Origin: an uncultured Christensenella sp.
GTDB taxonomy: Bacteria; Bacillota; Clostridia; Christensenellales; UBA3700
Length of the DNA: 41,573 nucleotides
Assembly: GCA_910577845.1 (NCBI GenBank)
Contig: CAJTNA010000010.1
Coordinates: 1 to 41,573, forward strand
Reading direction: 5' to 3'
Each line of letters begins with the position of its first letter. Position 1 is the stretch's first letter. The notes under the pieces were generated by a model, which saw only the letters and a program-made list of their open reading frames with translations, was not told the DNA's origin and searched no databases. Shown here piece after piece: positions 1 through 8,000 of this stretch. The translations under genes were made by a program, and so were the position numbers.

Positions 1-83
1 AATACAAGCTTAATAGTTACAAATTCAATAGCAACTAAAGTTTAATTTTCAAATGTTGTAAATTTAAAAAATAATGCTAATAA

Positions 84-115
84 ACAAACAAGATACTAGC
101 TAGTATCTTGTTTGT
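84..115. repeat. Perfect 32-bp palindrome, zero-base loop
   Basis: Two 16-base arms meet at 99/100 with no spacer, centred on CTAG. The stem could act as a terminator for the minus-strand gene that ends at 280, since the minus-strand sequence beyond it is A/T-rich, but it is 165 bases past that stop codon and has no clean U-tract. It could also be a protein-binding dyad. The symmetry is seen directly; the function is not known. Confidence 0.6.
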
Positions 116-279
116 GTTGCCTTGGTATGACCAAAGTTTTTCGCTCTTGATTGTGCTATTTTTATTGATTGCACAATGTGATAAAGAAAAATATGGTATA
201 TAAAAGATTTGTAGCATTACTAATAACCTTACATTTTACTATTAAAGTAGTTTATTTATAAAAATATTTTTAATTTCAA

Positions 280-720
280 TTAAAAAAGCAATCCATTATC
301 AAATGTTTTGGTTGCAAGTTCAGTTAGCATTGTGATTTGTTTTTCGGATAAAAATTGTTTGTAATCTTGCATTAAAGTATTGTATGCTGTTAAAATGTCG
401 GCATCTTCAATAAGGGCAACTAGACGGTCAGCGTTTTCCTTGCAAATTTTAAGGTTTGATATTACTATATCTAGTATGTCGCAAACAAAAGTGTCTTCCT
501 CTATGCCAAGTTTGCTTTCAAAATCATTGGCGTAAGCAAGTATATCATATAACGGGGTGTCAAAGTCCACTACCGCAAGCACCATTTCTTGTATAAGGGC
601 GTTTGTTTCTGTTTCATCAATATTTTTTCCATATATTTCTGCAATATGTTTTTTGCTAAATTCCTCTGCATTTATATTGTTTTCTTTTAAAATATTCATT
701 AATTCTCTATATGATAACAT
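280..720 (-). CDS. Hypothetical protein, 146 aa
   Basis: I do not recognise this family. The protein is soluble, acidic and probably all-helical, with no signal peptide, membrane segment, Cys pair or recognisable catalytic motif. The start is supported by GGTGAAAC just upstream of the ATG on the minus strand. It stands alone: the next gene to the right is 750 bases away and points the other way. A domain of a larger structural or phage-like family cannot be excluded. The frame is likely real because of its length, ribosome site and normal amino-acid make-up. Confidence 0.65.
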   Translation of the reverse strand: MLSYRELMNILKENNINAEEFSKKHIAEIYGKNIDETETNALIQEMVLAVVDFDTPLYDILAYANDFESKLGIEEDTFVCDILDIVISNLKICKENADRLVALIEDADILTAYNTLMQDYKQFLSEKQITMLTELATKTFDNGLLF

Positions 721-1468
721 AGTTTCACCTAACTCAAGTAACTTTATAGTGTTAATATATCATAAAAGTCTGTAATAATCAACTAAAACTCTTTTATATT
801 AACATTATCAATTATAAATTACTGCAATTAAAATTTGATATTTTTATAAATCACATAATTAGAAATTTGTGCAATTCAATAAATTGAAAAAGTTCCAGCT
901 TATTAGAACAGGTAAAAAATATTATATAAATGCTAATGTAAAATATGAAAGCCTCTATAGTTTATTTAAGGAAAAAATTTTTTTTAAATCATCAAAACAA
1001 CTTTCTTTTTAGGTTTAATAACTTGTACTAGTAAGAAAGCGGAAATCAAGTTATATGAAGCAGAATATAAAACTTTAAAAGGAGCTTATTTATACGCAGT
1101 ACAGAATTTTATGAAACCTGTAAATATTGATTGAAAAAAATCAGCTAAGTGACTAAAGCAAGTTAAAACTCATGGTATATTTTTTAAATGTGGATTGGCT
1201 GGTGAAAAGTATAAATTTTTATTTTTGAAGCTCTAAAACTTAAAAATAAATTAAAATAATTGTTGGTTTTAGTTTTCGCTAATAAAACAAGACATAAATT
1301 GGCTTAAAAATTATAAAAATAAAAAGTTAATGTAAAATGTATGTGTAATTTTAATAAAAATATTGAAAAAATAAAATGCGTATGATATAATTATTTTGTA
1401 ATTCTGTTTTATTTTTAAAGTAATAAAATGGAGCGGAAACAATTACAATATTAATAAAGGGTGAAGTT
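721..1468. other. 748-base intergenic region with a possible coding relic
   Basis: No intact gene is seen. On the plus strand from about 988 to 1237 one frame reads as protein-like sequence interrupted by two stop codons (near 1131 and 1149) and lacking a start, which may be a decayed gene. I could not assign it to a family. The last 110 bases hold the promoter of the transporter gene. Confidence 0.3.
1363..1391 (+). promoter_or_regulatory. Sigma-A type promoter of the GPH transporter
   Basis: TTGAAA at 1363-1368 and TATAAT at 1386-1391 are separated by 17 bases. The gene starts about 70 bases downstream. Confidence 0.65.
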
Positions 1469-3436
1469 ATGGCTAAAGCAAAGAAAAAAGTTGAAACAAA
1501 TGCTTTGACATACACTGCAAAAGAGCGTAATGGCTACTTAGTAGGTATGGCTGGACAAAATATCATATATGGTATTATCAGTTCTGGCTTGGCATTTTAT
1601 TTTAGTAACGTTATTGCATTACCAGCAATGGCTATTTCCGTAATTATGGCAATAGCACGTGTATGGGATGCAATCAATGACCCAATGATGGGTACTTTTG
1701 TGGATAAAACAAAAAGTAAGTGGGGTAAATGTAGACCTTACTTGATATTTATGCCTATAATAATTATGATAGGTACGATACTATGTTTTGCTAATGGTAT
1801 ATATAGTAACAACAATAGTTTCGGGCAAAACTTTATGATAATTGCGTGGGCAGGCGTATCATATATTCTTTGGGGAATGCTATATACTGCTGCTGATATT
1901 CCTCTATGGGGTATTGCATCACGTATGACAGCAGATGAGTCTAAACGTTCAAACTTGCTATCACTAGCCAGAATGGTTGCTGGTATCGGTGGTGCGTTAG
2001 GCTTTATTATGGTGCCAATCGCTCAAGCTTTGGCTAAGGCTCTACCTGGAGATAGTAGTAAAGTTGCTCAAAACTTACAACTAGCATTTATTATAGTTGC
2101 TATCGTGCTTGCTATAATTGGTACAATTCTATTCCAATTTGCTGCACTTGCTAAAGAGCGTGTAGACTGCGATGAGGAAAAGAAGAGAGGTATCATTGAT
2201 AACTTTAAAATTATGTGGGGTAATAAACCTTTCCGTAGAATACTAATTTCTGGTATTATCAGAAGCCCATTCCAATTGTTGCTTATTTTGGCAATGCCAT
2301 TAATGACAATGTATTTTGGTAACAATGGTGCAACTGCAGACTTTGTTAAAAACATATTGTTGCAATATGGACCAATCGCCATTGGTGTATTCGGTGGTCA
2401 ATTTGGTGCAATGGCATTAACTCCACTACTTTGTAAGAAATTTGAGAAAAAGACAATATTCAACCTAATGAATATTATCTCTGGTGTTGCTTTTGCAATG
2501 ATATTTGTATTATATTTGATATTCCCAACTACTTTGGGTGGTGTGCCAATTATCCTATTGTCAATTGCTTTCTTGTTTGCAAGTGCGGGCGTAGGTTTTA
2601 TAATGGTATTGCAATCAATGATGATTGCGGACTGCGTAGACTATGAGGAATATAGAAATGGCACTCGTCCAGACGGTGTATTCTTCTCTGGTCAATCTTT
2701 CCTAACAAAATTGGCTGCGGGTCTTGCAGTTATGATTCAAGGTTTAGGTTATATGATTGTTGGTTATGAAACTGACGCAATCACAAGTATGAACTCAGCT
2801 TTGGCATCTGGTTTAGTAACTTTTGCAGAGGAGTATAAGACATTCGCAATGATTATGTTCTTCTTAGTTTCAATACCGCCAGCAATTGGTATGGTGCTTT
2901 CAATTATCCCAATGCTTAAGTATGATTTGACTGATAAAGAGCATACAAGAATTTTGGATGAGTTAAACCAAAAGAGATTAGCTACAGCAACTGCTGAGGG
3001 CACAATGACAGAGGAGCAAACAGAGGCTATCTTTGGTGATATGGATACAAATGCCGAAAATAATGGCGTAGCTGTTATTCCAGCTGTAAATACTGATAAT
3101 AATGTTGTACCAGTTGAGAGTGAGGCTCAAGAGGTCGTACAAGATAATGCAGAGGACACAGCTGATACTCAAGTTGTAGAAGATGTAACAGCAGAAGAAG
3201 TTAATGCTGAAAATGCTGAAATCCAAGTAATTGCAGAGGAAGCCCCAGTAACGCAAGAGGTTAAAGCTGAGGAAGAAACAACTGAAATTGCTGAGATAAA
3301 TGCTCAAACAGAAAAGTTTGATGATGAAAACAAAGAGGAAATTGTTGCTGACGAGGTTAAAGAGGAAAAACCTGCGAAAAAAGCCACAGCTAAAAAGTCT
3401 ACTGCTAAAGCAAAAAAAGAGGATAGTGAAAAATAA
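1469..3436 (+). CDS. GPH-family (MFS_2) sugar:cation symporter with long C-terminal tail
   Basis: Predicted inner-membrane symporter for a glycoside, pentoside or hexuronide, related to MelB/LacS-type carriers. About twelve hydrophobic segments fill residues 20-490. The family signature region is visible near the N-terminus (ARVWDAINDPMMG, followed by DKTKSKWGKCRPY). Known family members are usually 450-500 residues. This one has about 145 extra residues (510-655): first acidic and rich in Glu, Ala and Val, then ending in a Lys/Ala-rich stretch. There is no LacS-type EIIA domain in the tail. GGGTGAAG precedes the ATG. The gene appears monocistronic. Substrate is unknown; the beta-galactosidase 4.5 kb away makes a galactoside plausible but unproven. 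Confidence 0.85.
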   Translation: MAKAKKKVETNALTYTAKERNGYLVGMAGQNIIYGIISSGLAFYFSNVIALPAMAISVIMAIARVWDAINDPMMGTFVDKTKSKWGKCRPYLIFMPIIIMIGTILCFANGIYSNNNSFGQNFMIIAWAGVSYILWGMLYTAADIPLWGIASRMTADESKRSNLLSLARMVAGIGGALGFIMVPIAQALAKALPGDSSKVAQNLQLAFIIVAIVLAIIGTILFQFAALAKERVDCDEEKKRGIIDNFKIMWGNKPFRRILISGIIRSPFQLLLILAMPLMTMYFGNNGATADFVKNILLQYGPIAIGVFGGQFGAMALTPLLCKKFEKKTIFNLMNIISGVAFAMIFVLYLIFPTTLGGVPIILLSIAFLFASAGVGFIMVLQSMMIADCVDYEEYRNGTRPDGVFFSGQSFLTKLAAGLAVMIQGLGYMIVGYETDAITSMNSALASGLVTFAEEYKTFAMIMFFLVSIPPAIGMVLSIIPMLKYDLTDKEHTRILDELNQKRLATATAEGTMTEEQTEAIFGDMDTNAENNGVAVIPAVNTDNNVVPVESEAQEVVQDNAEDTADTQVVEDVTAEEVNAENAEIQVIAEEAPVTQEVKAEEETTEIAEINAQTEKFDDENKEEIVADEVKEEKPAKKATAKKSTAKAKKEDSEK

Positions 3437-3570
3437 TTTAATTGTTATTATTTAACAAAAATGCAATTAAGCAAAAAACACAAACTTTGATTGATTTTGT
3501 AAAATCTATAACAATGTTAGAGTATGATGTAATAGTTAAAAACACTTATGACATTTATACTTATATAACA

Positions 3571-3600
3571 TTGTTGATACAATAAAATATTGTTTATAAT
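3571..3600 (+). promoter_or_regulatory. Promoter upstream of the GH18 pseudogene
   Basis: TTGTTG at 3571-3576 and TATAAT at 3595-3600 are separated by 18 bases. A decayed gene that keeps a good promoter may still be transcribed, which matters for the coupled membrane protein at 5036. Confidence 0.5.
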
Positions 3601-3617
3601 TATATGAACTAAAACAT

Positions 3618-3647
3618 ATTCGCTCTTATGGTAACTTAAGGGCGAAT
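3618..3647 (+). promoter_or_regulatory. Leader hairpin before the GH18 pseudogene
   Basis: An 11-bp stem (3618-3628 with 3637-3647, one G-U pair, 8-base loop) lies between the predicted transcription start and the start codon. No U-tract follows, so it is more likely a leader structure than a terminator. Confidence 0.45.
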
Positions 3648-3656
3648 TGTAATAAA

Positions 3657-5039
3657 ATGGGAAATATGAGAAAAATAGTTGCAAAGTTAATTCCACTTGT
3701 ATTAGTGGTGATAATTGGTTTATCTTTATTAATTTTCTATTGTTGCAGACTTAATAGAAACAATGGTTTAAACATTCACGAGCAAAATTTGGCAGAGGTA
3801 GCAAAAATTACTGGTTCTGCTGGTTGTAAATCTGCGTTTGATAAAAGCAATGTTACAAGTTGGGGTGTTACAAAAAAGGGTGCAGAAGTGGTGCTTGAGT
3901 TTGATAAACCAACTACAATAAATGCTTTGCTTATGAATGAGGTAGGTTTTATGTAAAAGAATATTCTATTTTTGCAGAGCAAGACAACGAATGGAAACTG
4001 ATTTATAAGCAAAATGAAGTTGGTATTAACCGCTTGTCAACTTTTTATGCTGTTAGCACTCAAAAATTAAAAATTGTAATTGATGACTTTAAAAATAGAG
4101 CAAAGATAAATGATATTAAGGTTTATAATCTTGAACAAAGGGAAAGAGAAAAACCTTTAAGAGTAACCTCATACATAACACATCCATCTAAAAAAGCGGG
4201 GAATATTGACCCAGATTGTTTTGACGTAATTACAGATGTACAATTTATTGCATATGGCAGATTTGATAATGAGGGGAATGTTGAAGAGCGTGCTGATGAG
4301 GAGCTTGATATTTTGAAACATATGATTGGTGGTAGAGATGTCAATATCTTGCTAACAATTTTTGGACCTAGAAATGAAAATGGTGCGTCAATGTATAATG
4401 TGCTAAAAAATCATATGGATAGTGCAGTAAATAATGTTGTTGAACGAGTTTTATCATTGAATGTCGGAGGTGCAGACTTTGACTGGGAATATCCTGCAAA
4501 CCAAAAAGAGTGGGACTTATAGAGTGAGTTTATTGTAAAATTGCACAGTGAGCTTTCAAAAGTTGGTAAGCAATTATCTATAGCGGATTCTCCTTGGTCT
4601 TTTAGATTTTCAAAAGAGACTGTAAAATGCATTGACCAATTACAAATTATGGCATATGATTTATATGACCATAATGGTGACCAAAACTCTTATGCTGGTG
4701 CAGTGGATAGTGCGGTTCGCAGTGCATTAAATAAAGTTTTACTTTACAACAAATCAATTTGGGGCTATCATTTTATGGCGACCTATAGATGGTAGTAATG
4801 TATGGATAAATTATAATGACCCTAATAATGTGCAAAACGAACATATAATGTATGAGCAAAATTCTTGGTTCAATACTCCCACAACCGTAAGGGATAAAAC
4901 AGTTTATGCAATTTTAAAAGGTATTGGCGGTATAATGATTTTTGCTCAAGACGAAGATGTCAATATGGATAATCCTTTATCTTTGACAGCATCAATTGGT
5001 AAAGCAAAAGAGAATTTTAGCAAGGTGGTGTCAAGATGA
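3657..5039 (+). pseudogene. Decayed surface chitinase-like gene (F5/8C-CBM32 + GH18)
   Basis: Read across its lesions, this is one former gene of about 460 residues. It has an N-terminal membrane anchor or signal, an F5/8 type C (CBM32-like) sugar-binding domain (start TGSAGCKSAFDKSNVTSWGV) and a GH18 glycosidase domain. The GH18 active-site strand is readable at 4468-4494 as GADFDWEYP, including the acid Glu, followed by a QIMAYDL strand. Lesions seen: a frameshift near 3947 in a T-run, an in-frame TAG at 4520-4522, and two frameshifts near 4755 and 4772. TAG ends several intact genes here, so it is a real stop. The final frame ends at 5039 and overlaps the next ATG by ATGA. Neighbouring genes are intact, so bulk sequencing error is unlikely. 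Confidence 0.75.
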
Positions 5040-5794
5040 AAAAAGTATTAGATAGTTTGAAAAACAATAAGTATATCACCTTAATTATTGCCCTAATGTT
5101 AACATTTTCATATGTTGGAGGCTTGCGTAAATATATATATGATAATTGCTCAAAAATGTTAAGTTTTGCAAGAGCTGGTGCTGATTGGTTTAATTTATCT
5201 ATTGGCATTGCAGTTTTAATGGTTGTTGCCGTTTGTGTTGGTATTGCTTTGATGTTTTTGATAAGAAAAAAAGTAACAATGAATATTGTAGTTTCTGGCT
5301 ATGGTATTGCGAGCGTATTAAGCATATTGATTATGTTATTTACACCATACAATTTGCAATTGCTATCACCTAGCACAAATATGGATAGCTTGGCAAAAGT
5401 TGCTTTATATACTACAATGATTTTGGGGTTAGTTGAAGTAGTACGTTTAAGTGCAACATTAAGTTTGCATATATTACTTGCGGTTGATTTGGAAAATTTG
5501 ACAGCAACAATCGTTGTAAGTATTATGACCATATTATCAGTTTTAATAGTTTGTTTGTGTGTAGCTTTTAATGGTTCAATGCAAATTTATTTTGGCGTAT
5601 TAACATTTTTATTGTTGATTTTGAATATTGTAAACTCAGTTACAAAAAGCGAAAGAGAAAACAATATTTGCTTGGTTGAGGTAAAAATTAATTGGATATA
5701 CATTGGTATAGTATTAGCCGTTATTGCTATTGCGTTAATAGCAACTTTAACAAGTAGTAGTATTGTAATTGAAAAGTCTGTTGTACTAAAATAG
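5036..5794 (+). CDS. Polytopic membrane protein of unknown function, 252 aa
   Basis: I do not recognise this family. About six or seven hydrophobic segments span the protein with short charged loops, and there is no signal peptide beyond the first segment. The ATG overlaps the stop of the decayed GH18 frame (ATGA at 5036-5039) and AAGGTGG lies just upstream, so the pair was probably translated together. This suggests a former role in secreting, anchoring or supporting the GH18 protein, but that is inference. A strong terminator follows 40 bases after the stop. The frame is intact although its partner is broken. Confidence 0.7.
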   Translation: MKKVLDSLKNNKYITLIIALMLTFSYVGGLRKYIYDNCSKMLSFARAGADWFNLSIGIAVLMVVAVCVGIALMFLIRKKVTMNIVVSGYGIASVLSILIMLFTPYNLQLLSPSTNMDSLAKVALYTTMILGLVEVVRLSATLSLHILLAVDLENLTATIVVSIMTILSVLIVCLCVAFNGSMQIYFGVLTFLLLILNIVNSVTKSERENNICLVEVKINWIYIGIVLAVIAIALIATLTSSSIVIEKSVVLK

Positions 5795-5831
5795 TTAAGG
5801 TAAAAAAGATTATTGAAGTTACTAAAACTTT

Positions 5832-5890
5832 TAATTTATATAAAACTATTTGCTCCTGGGCTGTCCTAGGAGCAAATAGTTTTATATAAA
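5832..5890 (+). terminator. Strong, symmetric hairpin terminator
   Basis: A perfect 23-bp stem (5835-5857 with 5868-5890) extends by three more pairs into a 4-base loop. The outer part is A/T-rich, so it could stop transcription from either side. It follows the membrane protein gene by 40 bases. Confidence 0.85.
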
Positions 5891-6181
5891 TAAATTGATT
5901 TTATCTTGAAAGTTTATAAAATTATTGTAAAAGATGAAAATAAATAGAACTTAACAATATTTACTTTTAATCGTATTTAAATAAAAATGCTAGTAATGCT
6001 CTAGCTATTTACAATAATAAAATGCTATAGTAAAATTAATTAAATGAATAATATATTTTGCAATTTTTAGTTGTTAAAACTTTTTGTACATTGGAAAAAT
6101 GGCGGTAATATTGATTTTTCTTGCAATAAATAGCAATTTGTGGTATAATAAGGTAAATATATATAAATAAAGAGGAAAATA
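5891..6181. other. Intergenic region before the ABC-F gene
   Basis: AT-rich with no gene. It ends with an extended promoter: TTGCAA at 6121-6126, 17 bases, then TATAAT at 6144-6149 preceded by TGG. The message would have a short leader of about 25 bases, leaving little room for the attenuator-type leader common on antibiotic-resistance ABC-F genes. Confidence 0.6.
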
Positions 6182-7756
6182 ATGTTACAAGTAAATGATT
6201 TAAGCTTACAATTTGGACAAAGAAAGTTATTTGACGAGGTTAATATAAAGTTTACAAAGGGAAATTGTTATGGAGTTATTGGTGCTAATGGTGCTGGTAA
6301 ATCTACTTTTTTAAAAATTCTTTCTGGTGATATTGAGCCTACAAAAGGCAATGTAAGTATTGGTAAAGAGGAAAGAATGTCTGTGTTGCAACAAAACCAA
6401 AATGCGTATGACGATTTAACTGTATTGCAAACTGTGTTAAAAGGGCATAGCAGAATGTATGACATAATGTTGCAAAAAGAGGCTCTTTATGCAAAAGCTG
6501 ACTTTACTGAAGAGGACGGAATTTTAGCATCTGAACTTGAGGGAGAGTTCGCTGAGCTTGGCGGTTGGGAGGCTGAAAGTGAGGCTGAAACTTTACTTAA
6601 TGAACTAAAGATTGATAGTAGTTTAAATGGAACTTTAATGGCAGATATAGATGCAAAGACTAAAGTTAAAGTGTTGCTTGCTCAAGCATTGTTTGGCAAT
6701 CCTGACATATTGATATTGGATGAGCCTACAAACAATTTGGATGCAAAAACTACTAGGTGGCTTGAAAATTATTTAATGGATTTTGAAAATACAATAATTA
6801 TTGTATCACATAACAGACACTTTTTAAATAGAGTTTGTACTCATATTTGCGATGTTGACTTTGGTCATATTAATGTGTTTGTAGGTAACTATGACTTTTG
6901 GTATGAAACATCTCAATTACTTGCAAGACAAGCAAGAGAGCAAAATAAAAAAGCAGAAGCAAGAGCTAAGGAATTGCAAGAATTTATTGCAAAATTCTCT
7001 GCAAATGCATCTAAGTCAAGGCAAGCAACTAGTCGTAAAAAGGAATTGGAAAAGTTGACATTAAATGATATTAAGCCTTCCTTACGTAAATATCCTTTTG
7101 TGGATTTTAAGTTTGAGCGTGAGATAGGTAGAGAAATTTTAAAGGTGGAAAATCTTACTAAAAAGGGATATTTTGAAAATGTTAGCTTTATGGTAAAGAC
7201 TGATGAAAAGATTGCTTTTTTGGCAGATAAGTCTACTACAATCACAATGCTTTTTGATATCCTAATGGGCGAGGAAAGTGCAGATAGTGGCACAATAGAG
7301 TGGGGCAAGACTATTATTCCTACATATTTGCCAGAAAATAATTCTAAGTATTTTGATGGTTGTGATTTAAATTTGGTTCAATGGATAGGTCAATATTCAC
7401 CAAAAGAGCAATATGAGGAGTTTTTGCGTAGTTGGCTTGGTAGAATGTTGTTTTCTGGTGAGGAAGTTAAAAAAGCAGCAAAGGTGCTTAGCGGTGGTGA
7501 AAAGGTTAGGTGTATGCTAGCAAGGCAAATGCTTGCAGGTGGTAATTTCTTGATTATGGACGAGCCTACTAACCACCTAGATTTGGAGTCAATCACCTCA
7601 CTTAACAAAGGTATGATTAACTTTAAAGGCAATATGTTATTTGCAACTCACGACCAAGAAATTTTGTCCACAGTTGCTAATAGGATTATTGAAATTAATG
7701 GTACAAAAGTATTTGATAAGGAAATGAACTACGAAGATTATTTGGATATGGAATAA
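6182..7756 (+). CDS. ABC-F family ATPase, YkpA/YbiT-like
   Basis: Soluble twin-ATPase protein of the ABC-F group, which bind the ribosome exit site and act on stalled or blocked translation. The first domain has Walker A GANGAGKST (near residue 36) and Walker B ILILDEPTNNLD, but the signature before it is replaced by DAKTKVKVLLAQ. The second domain has a normal signature (LSGGEKVRCMLARQ) and Walker B (LIMDEPTNHLD), but its Walker A is degenerate (ADKSTTIT, no GK). So each composite site lacks one element. My recollection is that this asymmetry occurs in the YkpA/YbiT-like branch, which argues against simple decay. A charged linker (residues 240-300) joins the domains. AGAGG precedes the ATG. 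A housekeeping role is more likely than drug resistance. Confidence 0.85.
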   Translation: MLQVNDLSLQFGQRKLFDEVNIKFTKGNCYGVIGANGAGKSTFLKILSGDIEPTKGNVSIGKEERMSVLQQNQNAYDDLTVLQTVLKGHSRMYDIMLQKEALYAKADFTEEDGILASELEGEFAELGGWEAESEAETLLNELKIDSSLNGTLMADIDAKTKVKVLLAQALFGNPDILILDEPTNNLDAKTTRWLENYLMDFENTIIIVSHNRHFLNRVCTHICDVDFGHINVFVGNYDFWYETSQLLARQAREQNKKAEARAKELQEFIAKFSANASKSRQATSRKKELEKLTLNDIKPSLRKYPFVDFKFEREIGREILKVENLTKKGYFENVSFMVKTDEKIAFLADKSTTITMLFDILMGEESADSGTIEWGKTIIPTYLPENNSKYFDGCDLNLVQWIGQYSPKEQYEEFLRSWLGRMLFSGEEVKKAAKVLSGGEKVRCMLARQMLAGGNFLIMDEPTNHLDLESITSLNKGMINFKGNMLFATHDQEILSTVANRIIEINGTKVFDKEMNYEDYLDME

Positions 7757-7873
7757 AGTTATCCAATTAATAAGGGGCTTTGAATTTAGTTTTGATGTAA
7801 AAAGCTGTCGAAAATCGGTATTAAATTGCATTTTACATAAACAATGATAATAGAATTGTAAATAAAGTAATTT

Positions 7874-7902
7874 TTGATTTGTTTTAATAATAAAATTATT
7901 AT
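7874..7902 (+). promoter_or_regulatory. Predicted promoter of the beta-galactosidase gene
   Basis: TTGATT at 7874-7879 and TATTAT at 7897-7902 with a 17-base spacer, about 90 bases before the gene. I saw no convincing catabolite-response (cre) site. Confidence 0.5.
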
Positions 7903-8000
7903 ATGTATTTACTATATAAATTGTGACTACATTAAGAAAAAAAATACTATAGGCGATTGCTTAGGACATAAATAATAAATAAGGAGAAATTGAAAAGATT

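Noticed and set aside
3510..3575. 10-bp inverted repeat (AACAATGTTA) around the GH18 upstream region
   Set aside because: Considered as a third inverton, but the arms are short, A/T-rich, and one overlaps the -35; chance or a weak operator is as likely.
4520..4522. In-frame TAG in the GH18 gene as a recoded amber codon
   Set aside because: TAG ends intact genes such as those at 5036-5794 and 31785-34970, and the same gene has three frameshifts, so decay is simpler.
7806..7820. Short match to the dispersed repeat (TCGAAAATCGG) after the ABC-F gene
   Set aside because: Too short and without the second half of the core; cannot be told from chance.
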